A stretch of 64,000 bases of DNA from Candidatus Accumulibacter aalborgensis (GCF_900089955.1 NZ_FLQX01000127.1:1-64000); one strand, 5' to 3'. Shown: positions 43,375-52,507, numbered from the stretch's first letter. A program made the numbers and translations. Notes: generated by a model not told the origin, from the sequence alone.

Positions 43375-44796
43375 TCATTTCAGGTTGACCCAAGCCAGCG
43401 GATCGAGCGGCTTTCCCTGATGACGAATCTCAAAGTATAAACCGGATTCAGGATTCCCACCGCTGTTGCCGACGGTGGCGACCGTGTCGCCAGCCCTGAC
43501 ATCATCGCCGACCTGCTTGAGGAGCGAATCGTTGTTGGCGTAGATCGACAGGTAGCCGCTGCCATGGTCGACGATCAGAAGATTTCCGAAGCCACGCATC
43601 CAGTCGGCAAACACCACCTTGCCGGCGGCAATGCTTTTCACTTCCGCGCCCGCGCTGGCCCGGATAAAGAGACCCTTCCAGGTACTGCCTTCCTGCCGCG
43701 CTGCGCCAAATCGATTGGTCACGGCGCCCCTGGTCGGTGAGCGCAGTTCTCCCTTCATGCGCGCCAGATTGGCCGTTGGTGGCATTTCCAGCGCGGGCTC
43801 AGGACGCACCTCTGTGGTCGGCGCTTTTCCGATGCGCTCTCCGTCGGCAGGCCGAGAGCTGGCCTGGGAAGACTTCTCGGTGCGCGTTTCCGGCTTCGCC
43901 AGCTCCCGCCGCTGAGCTGCCCGGCGAGCAGCCTCGCGAGCTTCAGCGGCTCTCGTGGCCATGATCTTCGCCAGACGGTCGATCAGTTCCGTCAGCCGCT
44001 TCTCGTCACGTTGCAGATGGCCGATCTCGCGCCGCTGCGTCGCGATCTGTTCGGAGACCTTGGCCAGCATCGCCTGGCGCTGTTCACGCTGGGCCAGCAG
44101 CCTGGCGTGTGCCTCGCGCTGTCTGGCTTCAATGGCCGACAGTTGCTCGGCCTGTTGTCGCGTCTCACCGGCCAGTGCCTGTTTACGTTCCAATGAGGCC
44201 TCGATGTCGACCAGGAGCTGGCTACGCGTCCGACCCACCACCTCCAGGTAGTAGAGATCACGGGCCGACTGATTGGGGTCGTCGCCATTGAGCAACACGC
44301 GCAGCGGATCCGGATTACCGCGCAGGTACTGCCGATAAAGCAGCTTTTCCAACTGGCCCTGCTGGGCGCCCAATCGCTGTTCCAGCTCGCGAGACTGTGC
44401 CGCGAGATCCTTGAGTACGGCCTGCAACCGGCCGTTCTGGGTCGTCAGGTGGTGCAGATCGCGCTGGGTGGACGATATGGCGCGGTCGGAGTCACGCAAT
44501 TGATCAAGCGCGTCTCTGCGCGAGCCCTCGGCGGTGGCCATTTCGCTGCGCAGCGTCTCGATCTGGCCGTGCAGCGATTTCAAGTCGCTTTCCCTTTCGG
44601 CCACTTCACTCGTCGAGGCGGTGTCGGCACCCCGGCCGCTTTGCCTGCCGCTGGCGGCGAGTGACGGCGCCACTGTTGGCACCATCAGCGTTGCGGCGAG
44701 CAAAGCGACAGCCAGCAAGCGCCAGGCCGGCCGGCGAAGGATCGTCCGAGCGGTGGCTGCAGTCAGGAAGAGGGCGGGAGGGAAAATGCAGAACAC
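43375..44796 (-). CDS. envC: EnvC-like murein hydrolase activator
   Basis: Protein of 473 residues: a signal or anchor region (about 25-48), a long coiled coil (about 60-290), a basic/proline linker and a LytM-type domain at the end. The LytM part reads GLFIRASAGAEVKSIAAGKV, IVDHGSGYLSIYANN and LYFEIRHQGKPLDP. Key zinc ligands of active M23 peptidases are missing, as in E. coli EnvC, so it likely activates septal amidases rather than cutting peptidoglycan. The start is a GTG. It is upstream of the S41 protease gene. Confidence 0.87.
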   Translation of the reverse strand: MFCIFPPALFLTAATARTILRRPAWRLLAVALLAATLMVPTVAPSLAASGRQSGRGADTASTSEVAERESDLKSLHGQIETLRSEMATAEGSRRDALDQLRDSDRAISSTQRDLHHLTTQNGRLQAVLKDLAAQSRELEQRLGAQQGQLEKLLYRQYLRGNPDPLRVLLNGDDPNQSARDLYYLEVVGRTRSQLLVDIEASLERKQALAGETRQQAEQLSAIEARQREAHARLLAQREQRQAMLAKVSEQIATQRREIGHLQRDEKRLTELIDRLAKIMATRAAEAREAARRAAQRRELAKPETRTEKSSQASSRPADGERIGKAPTTEVRPEPALEMPPTANLARMKGELRSPTRGAVTNRFGAARQEGSTWKGLFIRASAGAEVKSIAAGKVVFADWMRGFGNLLIVDHGSGYLSIYANNDSLLKQVGDDVRAGDTVATVGNSGGNPESGLYFEIRHQGKPLDPLAWVNLK

Positions 44797-44817
44797 ACCG
44801 GCGTCAGATTTTTACTC

Positions 44818-44834
44818 TATAATGGCAGATTATA
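44818..44834 (+). promoter_or_regulatory. Palindrome/-10 region upstream of the ArsR gene
   Basis: TATAAT, five bases, then ATTATA form a perfect 6-bp inverted repeat 25 bp before the ArsR start. The first half is also a good -10 box. An ArsR protein could bind here and repress its own transcription, possibly also affecting the divergent envC gene 22 bp away. No clear -35 box was seen. Confidence 0.45.
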
Positions 44835-44858
44835 TGATAAACGGCGAGTCTGGCGTAC

Positions 44859-45167
44859 GTGCCCATCCGGACCAGCATCATCGACAAGCAGGAGCATATC
44901 GAGCAGGCGGCACGAGCGCTGAAATCGATTTCGCATCCCTTGCGCCTCAAAATCCTGTGCGTGATTGGCGATCAGGATGCTTGTGTGCAGGAGATCGTCG
45001 AAGCGGTGGGCACTTCGCAGAGCAATATTTCCCAGCATCTGGCCATTCTTCGCGAAAAGGGCGTTCTGCTCGCCCGGAAGGACGCGAACCGGGTTTACTA
45101 TCGGGTTGGCGACGCGCGTACGCTGCAGTTGATCAGCATGATGCGCGAGGTTTTCTGCGGCGAATAG
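44859..45167 (+). CDS. ArsR-family transcriptional regulator
   Basis: Winged-helix regulator of 102 residues with a GTG start. The recognition helix is clear in TSQSNISQHLAILREKGVLLARKD, and the wing follows. The conserved metal-binding cysteine box of ArsR/SmtB metal sensors (ELCVCDL) is replaced by VCVIGDQDACVQEIV, so it may sense another signal (redox or sulfur); cysteines remain at C34, C42 and near the end. It is divergent from envC and upstream of rhodanese and glutaredoxin genes, which fits a sulfur/redox theme. Confidence 0.9.
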   Translation: MPIRTSIIDKQEHIEQAARALKSISHPLRLKILCVIGDQDACVQEIVEAVGTSQSNISQHLAILREKGVLLARKDANRVYYRVGDARTLQLISMMREVFCGE

Positions 45168-45170
45168 TTA

Positions 45171-45209
45171 GTCATGGTCAGTCATGGTCAGTCATGGTCA
45201 GTCATGTCG
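45171..45209 (+). repeat. 10-bp tandem repeat GTCATGGTCA
   Basis: Three perfect tandem copies of GTCATGGTCA (45171-45200) followed by a degenerate fourth. They start directly after the ArsR stop codon and lie about 100 bp before the rhodanese gene. The 10-bp period matches one DNA turn, but no known binding site is matched. Confidence 0.7.
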
Positions 45210-45306
45210 AGTCGTGCTATCTTCCGTGCCGGTAAAATATTCGGCCCTGCCGGTCGGTAGCCAACGGGTTTGATCTCCCTGGCAGCGTCAGTTTCTGGAG
45301 CTTCGA

Positions 45307-45726
45307 TTGGAATTCATACAGCAAAACCTTCTTCTGGTAGCCGTTGCCGTCGTCAGTGGCACGATGCTGCTGGTGCTTTCGCTGCCTCGCTCGGGGGGCG
45401 CGAAGTCGCTGACGGCCGCTCAGGCGACCATGCTGATCAACCGCGAGAACGCGCAGTTGATCGACATTCGCGAGCCGAACGAGTACGTGGGCGGGCACCC
45501 GTCCGAGGCGCGCAACATTCCTGCCGGCTCGCTGGCGGCCCGCGCCGGCGAACTGGAGGCATTGAAGGATCAGCCGATCATTCTCCTCTGTCAGTCGGGC
45601 GCGCGCTCTTCCGATGCCTGCTCGACGCTGACCAAGCTCGGCTTCTCCCGGGTGCATACCCTCGCGGGGGGAATTGCCGGCTGGTCCGAGGCGGGCTTGC
45701 CGCTCAAGAAAGGAGCACGGAAGTGA
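45307..45726 (+). CDS. Membrane-anchored rhodanese-like protein
   Basis: Protein of 139 residues with an N-terminal membrane helix (about 8-27) and one rhodanese domain. The catalytic cysteine loop is LLCQSGARSSD. It moves sulfane sulfur to acceptors or serves redox chemistry. The TTG start was kept because a GGAG site lies 8 bp upstream and no in-frame ATG gives the anchor. Its stop overlaps the glutaredoxin GTG start, so the two are coupled. Confidence 0.9.
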   Translation: MEFIQQNLLLVAVAVVSGTMLLVLSLPRSGGAKSLTAAQATMLINRENAQLIDIREPNEYVGGHPSEARNIPAGSLAARAGELEALKDQPIILLCQSGARSSDACSTLTKLGFSRVHTLAGGIAGWSEAGLPLKKGARK

Positions 45727-45998
45727 GCGCTGCGCCGCACGTGCTGATGTACTCCACGGGTGTCTGCCCGTTTTGCATTCGCGCCGAGCAACTGTTGCGC
45801 GCGCGCGGCGTTGCCGACATCGAGAAAGTGCGCATCGATCTCGACCCCGAACGGCGCACCGAGATGCTCGAACGGACCGCCAGACGGACCGTTCCGCAGA
45901 TTTATATCGGTGATTCCCACGTTGGCGGTTGCGACGAGTTGATGGCTCTCGATCGTGCCGGCAGGCTGTTACCCTTGCTCGCGGGTGAAGGTGTTTGA
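45723..45998 (+). CDS. grxC: Glutaredoxin 3
   Basis: Glutaredoxin of 91 residues. The active site is CPFC at about 15-18, and TVPQIYIGDSHVGGCDEL is the glutathione-binding region. It reduces disulfides with glutathione. It starts with GTG overlapping the rhodanese stop (GTGA). The order rhodanese, grxC, secB, gpsA is common in betaproteobacteria. Confidence 0.93.
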   Translation: MSAAPHVLMYSTGVCPFCIRAEQLLRARGVADIEKVRIDLDPERRTEMLERTARRTVPQIYIGDSHVGGCDELMALDRAGRLLPLLAGEGV

Positions 45999-46049
45999 CG
46001 CCTGCCCGGCAAGTTTCCCCACCCCTCACACACACCTTGAGAAAAGAAA

Positions 46050-46520
46050 ATGAGCGAACCAGAAAACCCCGTTTTTGCGATCGAGAAAATCTACATAAAG
46101 GACCTCTCGGTTGAAGTGCCCAACGCCCCGCAGATCTTCCTGGACCGTGAGTCCCCCAAGGTCAGCATCCAGTTGCAGACCAATGCGCAGGGCATTGGCG
46201 AGGGGGTTTTCGAGGTGACTTTGACGACTACCGTCACCTCCAAGATCGAAGAGAAGACGGTCTTTCTCGTCGAGGTTGGTCAGGCCGGCATCTTCCGCAT
46301 CCAGAATGTTCCCAGTGAAAACATGGAGCCCCTGCTCTCGATTGCCTGTCCGAACATCCTCTTCCCTTACGCGCGCGAAGTCGTTTCCGACGCCGTAACC
46401 CGCGCCGGCTTTGCGCCGGTGATGCTGCAGCCGGTCAATTTCGAAGCCCTCTACATGTCGCGGCTGCAGCAACAGGAAGAAGCTGCCAAAGATGCCCCCG
46501 GCGAGGCGACGATTCAGTAA
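46050..46520 (+). CDS. secB: Protein-export chaperone SecB
   Basis: Tetrameric chaperone of 156 residues that keeps preproteins unfolded and delivers them to SecA. The family blocks EKIYIKDLSVEVPNAP, QAGIFRI, SIACPNILFPYARE and LQPVNFEALY are present. It follows grxC by 51 bp and precedes an SH3-domain protein gene. Length and ends are normal. Confidence 0.97.
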   Translation: MSEPENPVFAIEKIYIKDLSVEVPNAPQIFLDRESPKVSIQLQTNAQGIGEGVFEVTLTTTVTSKIEEKTVFLVEVGQAGIFRIQNVPSENMEPLLSIACPNILFPYAREVVSDAVTRAGFAPVMLQPVNFEALYMSRLQQQEEAAKDAPGEATIQ

Positions 46521-46532
46521 CCGGTTCGATCA

Positions 46533-46967
46533 ATGAAGCGTCTGCTGAGCTTGCTGGTTGTCGCAAGCGTCGCCATGCCGGCGTTGGCGATCGAGTATCG
46601 AACCGTCGACGCGGCCGCGATCCTCTATGACGCGCCGTCGCAAAAGGGAGCCAAGCTTTTCGTCATCAAGCGTGGCACACCGGTCGAACTCGTCGTGAAC
46701 CTCGAAGGGTGGTCGAAGGTCCGCGACGCCGACGGCGGTCTGGCGTGGATCGAGGCCAAGTATCTCGCCAAGCGGCGTGCGGTGATCGTCACTGCGGCGC
46801 GGACGCAGGTCCGGCAAAGTGGTGACGACTCAGCGCCAGTCGTCTTCGAAGCGGAAAAGAACGTCTCGCTGGACTATCTCGAAACGGCCTCTGGCGGCTG
46901 GGTCAAGGTGCGCCATCGCGACGGGCAGTCCGGCTTCGTGCGTGCCAACCAGATCTGGGGCTTCTGA
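46533..46967 (+). CDS. SH3-domain periplasmic protein
   Basis: Secreted protein of 144 residues. A signal peptide (about 1-19) is followed by two bacterial SH3-like stretches: YDAPSQKGAKLFVIKRGTPVELVVNLEGWSKV and FEAEKNVSLDYLETASGGWVKVRHRDG. Such proteins bind cell-wall fragments or proteins. It lies 12 bp after secB and 6 bp before gpsA, so the three genes are likely co-transcribed. No enzymatic motif is visible. Confidence 0.85.
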   Translation: MKRLLSLLVVASVAMPALAIEYRTVDAAAILYDAPSQKGAKLFVIKRGTPVELVVNLEGWSKVRDADGGLAWIEAKYLAKRRAVIVTAARTQVRQSGDDSAPVVFEAEKNVSLDYLETASGGWVKVRHRDGQSGFVRANQIWGF

Positions 46968-46973
46968 ACGGCC

Positions 46974-47963
46974 ATGAAAATAGCGGTACTCGGTGCGGGC
47001 GCCTGGGGGACAGCGCTGGCCATTGCTTTCAGCGCTCGGCACACGGTGACGCTTTGGGCGCGCAGGGCTGAAGTCAGAAGCCTCCTGCGCGAAGAGCGCG
47101 AGAACCGGCGCCTGCTTCCTGGGCACCGCTTTCCAGACCGGCTCCTTGTCGGCGACGACATCGGGAAGGCAGCCGCCGACGCCGACCTGCTGCTCATCGC
47201 CACGCCGCTTTCCGGCTTGCGCCCGACGGTTTGCCGTCTTCGTGATGCCGGCCTGGCAAAGCCGCTGATCTGGGCGTGCAAGGGTCTGGAAGCGGAAACG
47301 GCAAAGCTCCCGCACCAGATCATCGCCGAAGAGCTCGGCTCACAGGCCCCTTGTGGCGCGCTATCTGGGCCGAGTTTCGCCGAAGAAGTGGCACGTGGCC
47401 TGCCGGCGGCGGTCACGCTGGCGGCCAACGACACGGACTTCGGGCATCGCACAGCGCGCGCCCTGCACAGTGCGCACTTCCGGATCTATGCCAACGATGA
47501 CCTGCCGGGCGTTGAAGTCGGCGGTGGGGTGAAGAATATCATGGCCATCGCCACCGGCATCTGCGACGGTCTCGGCCTCGGCCTCAATGCCCGCGCCGCG
47601 CTGATCACGCGCGGACTGGCCGAAATTGCGCGCTTTGGCGTGGCTCTCGGCGGCCACCCGCAAACCTTCATGGGACTCGCCGGCATGGGCGATCTGATCC
47701 TGACCTGCACCGGCGACCTGTCGCGCAATCGGCGGGTCGGCCTGGCGCTGGCCGAGGGCAAGACCCTGCCGCAGATCCTGCATGACCTCGGCCATGTCGC
47801 CGAGGGCGTCAGCACGACGCGTGAAGTCGCTCGTCTGGCGGCGCAGATGGGAATCGACATGCCGATCACCAGCGCCGTAGACGCGATCCTCTATCGCGAT
47901 GAACCGGCGGCGCTGGCGGTCGAGATGCTGCTGCGCCGCGATCCGAAGATCGAGGCCAGCTAG
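46974..47963 (+). CDS. gpsA: Glycerol-3-phosphate dehydrogenase [NAD(P)+]
   Basis: Enzyme of 329 residues that reduces dihydroxyacetone phosphate to glycerol-3-phosphate for phospholipid synthesis. The NAD-binding [10 protein letters not shown] is at 7-16; [27 protein letters not shown] with the catalytic lysine, and [20 protein letters not shown] are present. Length is normal. It closes the secB-SH3-gpsA group. Confidence 0.97.
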   Translation: MKIAVLGAGAWGTALAIAFSARHTVTLWARRAEVRSLLREERENRRLLPGHRFPDRLLVGDDIGKAAADADLLLIATPLSGLRPTVCRLRDAGLAKPLIWACKGLEAETAKLPHQIIAEELGSQAPCGALSGPSFAEEVARGLPAAVTLAANDTDFGHRTARALHSAHFRIYANDDLPGVEVGGGVKNIMAIATGICDGLGLGLNARAALITRGLAEIARFGVALGGHPQTFMGLAGMGDLILTCTGDLSRNRRVGLALAEGKTLPQILHDLGHVAEGVSTTREVARLAAQMGIDMPITSAVDAILYRDEPAALAVEMLLRRDPKIEAS

Positions 47964-48143
47964 CCTGCTCGGCCACCTGTGCGAGAGGGAAGAGAATCTC
48001 GACCGAATCGAAAGGCACGGAAATCGTTCAGTCTTCGGGTCTGTCGATCAATCCTCCAGTGGTCGACATCGCGTTGGAAGTCTTCGAGCAAGGCTCAAGT
48101 GTTGTGAACGCGACCTCCTCTCGATCGCCAATGTGGCGGTTGT

Positions 48144-48458
48144 CTACGCTGGAGAATGGTTCTTGAGCCAGTCTCGCAGCGCGGCATTCATGCGCGTTTG
48201 CCAACCGGGGCCTGCAGCGCGGAAAGCTGCCAGCACGTCGTTGTCAAAACGGATGGCCACCTGCTCCTTGTTGCCACTTCCCGCTGGACGGCCACGCCCC
48301 TTACGGGCAGCTTCGCTAGCGGCCTGCATTTCCTCCACTGTCGACGGGCGCTTGTCCTCATCCTTGCCATCCCAGACGAAATCACTGGATGGCGGAATGG
48401 CGCGCACTGCCGCCAACACCTCGTTACGGTTCATCGCATTCGTTTTCGAGCCAGGCAT
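48144..48458 (-). CDS. brnA: BrnA-type antitoxin
   Basis: Antitoxin of 104 residues. The C-terminus carries a ribbon-helix-helix-like region, KEQVAIRFDNDVLAAFRAAGPGWQTRMNAALRDWLK, typical of BrnA. The start at 48458 is preferred because GGGAG lies 8 bp upstream; a shorter form from ATG 48434 is possible. It overlaps the toxin gene brnT by 35 bp and follows it, the usual toxin-first BrnTA order. BrnA represses the operon. Confidence 0.9.
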   Translation of the reverse strand: MPGSKTNAMNRNEVLAAVRAIPPSSDFVWDGKDEDKRPSTVEEMQAASEAARKGRGRPAGSGNKEQVAIRFDNDVLAAFRAAGPGWQTRMNAALRDWLKNHSPA

Positions 48459-48723
48459 CGTAAATCTCCCGTTGTTCGCGGTTTGCAGGGCGGAAGCTGA
48501 TGACGCGCGCCGCCCCGTCGCGCTCGGTATGCACCACCGTCAGCACTGCCAGAAAACCGAGCGCGTAGGACACTGATTCAATCCTATCTTCGCCACCACG
48601 CCGAACCGGCGTATCCATCCTGAAGCGCGAATCCAGCACTTCGCCCGCATCTGCAAAATCGAGACCGTGCTTGGCCAGATTCTCGCGTCGCTTGGCTTCG
48701 TCCCAGATCAATTGGGTTTCCAT
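48424..48723 (-). CDS. brnT: BrnT-type ribonuclease toxin
   Basis: RelE-fold RNase toxin of 99 residues. The family pattern is clear: IWDEAKRRENLAKHGLDFADAGEVLD, then RVISFRPANREQREIYDA near the C-terminus. BrnT degrades RNA and is neutralised by BrnA. The ATG at 48723 gives the family start; the longer frame is upstream DNA. A strong promoter with flanking repeats lies just upstream. Confidence 0.93.
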   Translation of the reverse strand: METQLIWDEAKRRENLAKHGLDFADAGEVLDSRFRMDTPVRRGGEDRIESVSYALGFLAVLTVVHTERDGAARVISFRPANREQREIYDAWLENECDEP

Positions 48724-48730
48724 GCAGATA

Positions 48731-48759
48731 ATCGTAGATGCGTTAATTGTGCGTGTCAA
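48731..48759 (-). promoter_or_regulatory. brnTA promoter
   Basis: On the minus strand a perfect TTGACA (48759-48754), a 17-bp spacer and TACGAT (48736-48731) form a strong sigma-70 promoter, with the -10 only 8 bp from the brnT ATG, so the transcript is nearly leaderless. No separate ribosome site is needed or seen. Confidence 0.8.
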
Positions 48760-48779
48760 GGAATACTTGTAGATGCGTT
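48734..48779. promoter_or_regulatory. Candidate BrnA operator: two GTAGATGCGTT repeats
   Basis: Two perfect 11-bp direct repeats GTAGATGCGTT lie at 48734-48744 and 48769-48779, starts 35 bp apart. One covers the -10 box of the brnT promoter and the other lies upstream of its -35 box. This fits autorepression by BrnA, whose family represses its own promoter; binding by this protein is inferred. Confidence 0.6.
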
Positions 48780-49155
48780 TGATAGCCAACAAGGCTCCTG
48801 CCACCTGTTCGGTCGGGTCTCACGTTCGCGTTCAGGGGCAGTCTATGGCGACGCTCAAGGCGCCCAGTGTTCAGGCGTATTGCCAATCCGGAGATGCAAA
48901 GATGGATTGCGGCTTTCCTGGAGTAGAAAGGCCTGTCTCTGCCAGTCATCCGCACGGCGGAAGAACTCGTGGCAGAAGACCATGTGGCATGACGAACTTG
49001 TCGAGGACGTGCGCGCCATTCGGGAAGCGCACGCCGGTGGATTTAAAGTATGATTGCGCGCGGTTTATGATGACCTGGGCAGGACGGGGACACGGTTGCC
49101 GGACGGTCGGCGACCTCGATTCCACCCTGTTTTCAACCTCTGATCGGAGTCGGCC
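48780..49155. other. Intergenic region between brnTA and the oxidoreductase gene
   Basis: About 375 bp between divergent genes. I see no gene with coding character in either strand, no tRNA and no clear repeat. A TATGAT-like -10 at about 49049-49054 could serve the downstream oxidoreductase gene, without a convincing -35 box. Confidence 0.4.
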
Positions 49156-50169
49156 ATGAAGGTATTTCAAGTCGAAGGGCAATGGACGCGCGACAACCTG
49201 CGTTTGTCGAGCCACCCCGATCCACAGCCGGGTCCCGGCGAGGTGCGGGTGGCGCTGCGCGCAGCAGCACTCAATTACCGTGACCTGCTCGTGCCGCAGC
49301 ACGGTTACGGGTCACGGATGCAGGCGCTGCCGCTGATCATGCTGTCAGATGGCGCCGGCGTCGTCGATGCCGTTGGCCCTGGCGTCAGCACAGTGGCGGC
49401 TGGCGATCGCGTCTGCCCGCTGTTCTTCCAGAACTGGTCGGGTGGGCCGGCGAACGCCGAGCGGCTCGGGCGAAGCCTCGGCTGCGAGATCGACGGCACG
49501 ATGGCCGACTATCGGGTGCTGCCGGCGAGTGGGGTGGCTGCGGCGCCGGCGCACCTCGACGATCTACAGGCGGCGACGCTGCCGACCGCGGCGGTCACCG
49601 CCTGGCGGGCGCTGATCAGCGAAGGACGGATTGCCCCGGGTGACAAGGTGCTGGTGCAGGGAACCGGCGGCGTCTCGCTGTTCGCGCTGCAGTTCGCCAA
49701 GCTGGCCGGCGCCGAGGTGATCGTCACTTCGAGCAGCGACGACAAGCTCGCGCGCGCCCGTGCGCTCGGCGCCGACGCGACGATCAACTACCGAACACAG
49801 CCCGAATGGGGCCGCCGGGCACGCGAGATCGCCGGCGCCGAAGGCGTCGATCACATCGTCGAGGTCGGTGGCGAGAACACCCTCGGTCAGTCGCTGCGGG
49901 CGATCCGGCCGGGCGGCACGATCAGCATGATCGGCGTACTGTCGGGCGGCCGGATGGACGTGTCGCTCGGGCTGGTGGTGACCCGCCACGTGCGCCTCCA
50001 GGGAATCACCGTCGGCAGCCGCGACGATTTTCTCGCGATGAGTGCGGCGATCGCCCGGCACCGCTTGCAGCCGGTGGTGGACCGGGTGTTTTCGTTCTCC
50101 GAGCTGCACGCGGCACTCGACTACCTGTCCACCGGCCAGCATTTCGGCAAGATCTGCATGGGCATCTGA
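49156..50169 (+). CDS. NAD(P)-dependent alcohol dehydrogenase (MDR family)
   Basis: Medium-chain oxidoreductase of 337 residues. N-terminal catalytic part with LNYRDLLVPQHGYG and AGDRVCPLFFQNW, then the Rossmann part GDKVLVQGTGGVSLFALQFAKLAGAEVIVTSSSDDK. Many MDR cysteines for structural zinc are missing, so it is likely a zinc-independent quinone-oxidoreductase-like enzyme. The substrate is not predictable. It precedes the MBL hydrolase gene by about 100 bp on the same strand. Confidence 0.9.
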   Translation: MKVFQVEGQWTRDNLRLSSHPDPQPGPGEVRVALRAAALNYRDLLVPQHGYGSRMQALPLIMLSDGAGVVDAVGPGVSTVAAGDRVCPLFFQNWSGGPANAERLGRSLGCEIDGTMADYRVLPASGVAAAPAHLDDLQAATLPTAAVTAWRALISEGRIAPGDKVLVQGTGGVSLFALQFAKLAGAEVIVTSSSDDKLARARALGADATINYRTQPEWGRRAREIAGAEGVDHIVEVGGENTLGQSLRAIRPGGTISMIGVLSGGRMDVSLGLVVTRHVRLQGITVGSRDDFLAMSAAIARHRLQPVVDRVFSFSELHAALDYLSTGQHFGKICMGI

Positions 50170-50274
50170 AGCCGGCGGGAGAAAAATCAGGCACAATGAC
50201 TCGACTAGGCTGCGGGGTCCGCGGCAGCATTCGGTCAATATTCTGAAGCGGAAGGCGAACCAGGAAAGACAAGG

Positions 50275-50952
50275 ATGGGACCTCGCGCGGTTGCGATCAC
50301 CTCGGAAATCAGTCAGGTCGGCGGCCCCGGGCTGACACATGCCAATGACGCGGCGGTCTACCTCGTGCATTTCGGCGACGCTGCGGCGCTGATCGATGCC
50401 GGCTGCGGTCATGCGACCGATCGGCTGCTGCTCAACATCGCAGCCGCCGGCGTCCTTCCGGAGCAGATCCGGGTCCTGTTGCTCACCCATTGCCACTACG
50501 ACCACAGTGGTGGCGCTGCCGGACTTCGCCAGCGATTCGACTGGCCGGTGGCCCTCCATGCACTCGAGGCGTCGTATCTGGAAAGCGGCGACAACCGGGT
50601 GAGCGCCGCATCGTGGTACAGCGACCACCTGGCTCCGTGCCCGGTCGATCGGCGGCTCGCCGATGGCGATTACATTCCCCTTGGCGATCGATCCCTTCGG
50701 ACACTCCACATTCCGGGGCACTCTCCCGGTTCGGTCGCTTTTCTGGTCGAGTCCGAGGGTCGGCGGGTCGTTTTCGCACAGGATGTCCATGGGCCGCTCC
50801 ACTCGACCCTGTTGTCCAACAGCCGCGACTATCAGGCGTCGCTGCGCAAGCTCGAAGCCCTGAACGCGGACATCCTCTGTGAGGGCCACCATGGCGTCTT
50901 TGTCGGCGCGGCGGCCATTGCCGGTTTCATCGAACGTTTTATCGAAGACTGA
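50275..50952 (+). CDS. Metallo-beta-lactamase fold hydrolase
   Basis: Protein of 225 residues. The metal motif is THCHYDHSGG (H72, H74, D76, H77), followed by HIPGHSPGS and AQDVHGP, which supply further ligands, and a late histidine in EGHHGVF. It is of the glyoxalase II-like/MBL hydrolase group; the substrate is not known. It starts with ATG after GAAAGACAAGG and ends 9 bp before fumC. Confidence 0.9.
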   Translation: MGPRAVAITSEISQVGGPGLTHANDAAVYLVHFGDAAALIDAGCGHATDRLLLNIAAAGVLPEQIRVLLLTHCHYDHSGGAAGLRQRFDWPVALHALEASYLESGDNRVSAASWYSDHLAPCPVDRRLADGDYIPLGDRSLRTLHIPGHSPGSVAFLVESEGRRVVFAQDVHGPLHSTLLSNSRDYQASLRKLEALNADILCEGHHGVFVGAAAIAGFIERFIED

Positions 50953-50961
50953 GGGCACCCA

Positions 50962-52383
50962 ATGGCCACTACACGCAGCGAACGGGATTCCTTCGGCGTC
51001 ATCGAGGTGCCTGCCGACCGGCTCTGGGGCGCGCAGACACAACGGTCTCTGGAACACTTCGCGATCTCGACCGAGCGTCTGCCGACGGAGATGGTGCACG
51101 CGCTGGCCGCCGTGAAGTCCGCTGGCGCGCGGGTCAACTTAGCACTCGGCCTGTTGCCGGAGGACAAGGCAGCGGCCATCGTCAGCGCCGCCGAGGAAGT
51201 GCTCGCTGGTCGCCACTCACTGGAGTTTCCCCTGTCCGTCTGGCAGACCGGATCGGGCACGCAGAGCAACATGAACGTGAACGAGGTGCTGGCCAACCGC
51301 GCCTCGGAGCTGCTCGGCGGCGAGCGTGGCGAGCAGCGCCGCATTCATCCCAACGATGAGGTCAATCTCGGGCAGTCGTCGAACGACGTCTTTCCGACTG
51401 CCATGCACCTGGCTGCCTCGCTCGGCATCGTCCGCGCGCTGCTGCCGGCACTCGCCCGACTGCGCACGACGCTGGCGGCGAAGTCCGCCGCTTTCGCCGA
51501 GATCGTCAAGATTGGCCGCACGCATTTGCAGGACGCCACACCGCTGACCCTTGGCCAGGAGTTCTCGGGCTATGTCGCGCAGATCGAACACGGCGAGTCG
51601 ATCGTCACTGGCGCGCTGCCTTCGCTCTATCCGTTGGCCATCGGCGGCACCGCGGTGGGTACAGGGATCAACACGCACCCTGAATTCGGCGCGCGCGTCG
51701 CCGCCGAACTCGCCCGCAGCAGCGGGCTACCGTTCGTCAGCGCTGCCAACAAGTTTGCCGCGCTGGCCGCGAACGATGGCCTCGTCGCCGCGCATGGCGC
51801 GCTCAAGACGCTGGCCGTCGCGCTGATGAAGATAGCTAACGATATCCGCTGGCTGGCCTCGGGGCCGCGCTCGGGACTCGGCGAGATCAGTATCCCGGAA
51901 AACGAGCCCGGCAGTTCGATCATGCCGGGCAAGGTCAACCCGACCCAGTGCGAGGCGCTGACCATGCTCTGCTGTCAGGTGATGGCCAACGACGTCGCCA
52001 TCAGCTTTGCCGGCGCGTCCGGCAACTTCGAACTCAATGTTTTCAAGCCGCTGATCATTCACAACTTCCTGCAGAGCGTGCGCTTGCTTGCAGATGGCAT
52101 GACGAGCTTCGAGGCACACTGCGTACGCGGGATCGAGCCCCGGCGGGAACGTATCGCCGAACTGCTCGAGCGCTCGTTGATGCTGGTGACGGCGCTTGCG
52201 CCCCACATCGGTTACGACCGTGCTGCCGAGATCGCCAAGCTTGCGCACCATGACGGCAGCACGCTGCGTGCGGCGGCACTGGCGCTGGGACAGGTGACGG
52301 CCGAGGAGTTCGACCTCTGGGTGCGGCCGGCGGATATGGTGCATTACGATGAAAGTCGCGCGAGCGACGGCCAACCGGGATGA
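50962..52383 (+). CDS. fumC: Class II fumarate hydratase
   Basis: Oxygen-stable fumarase of 473 residues in the citric acid cycle. Family signature [15 protein letters not shown] near 313-327, plus [40 protein letters not shown] and [19 protein letters not shown]. Length is normal. It is in a run with the MBL hydrolase gene; the downstream cytochrome-like gene is separated by about 125 bp. Confidence 0.97.
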   Translation: MATTRSERDSFGVIEVPADRLWGAQTQRSLEHFAISTERLPTEMVHALAAVKSAGARVNLALGLLPEDKAAAIVSAAEEVLAGRHSLEFPLSVWQTGSGTQSNMNVNEVLANRASELLGGERGEQRRIHPNDEVNLGQSSNDVFPTAMHLAASLGIVRALLPALARLRTTLAAKSAAFAEIVKIGRTHLQDATPLTLGQEFSGYVAQIEHGESIVTGALPSLYPLAIGGTAVGTGINTHPEFGARVAAELARSSGLPFVSAANKFAALAANDGLVAAHGALKTLAVALMKIANDIRWLASGPRSGLGEISIPENEPGSSIMPGKVNPTQCEALTMLCCQVMANDVAISFAGASGNFELNVFKPLIIHNFLQSVRLLADGMTSFEAHCVRGIEPRRERIAELLERSLMLVTALAPHIGYDRAAEIAKLAHHDGSTLRAAALALGQVTAEEFDLWVRPADMVHYDESRASDGQPG

Positions 52384-52507
52384 CTTCCCGGCCGGGTTGG
52401 CTCGGCTCGGCCATCAAGTGCCGGGAGCGAGCCAGGCCGCTGGCGCGTTGAAGGTGGGCTCCCCAGCGTGTAAGATGAACCTCATCGCCACACTGACAGG
52501 AAACGCC

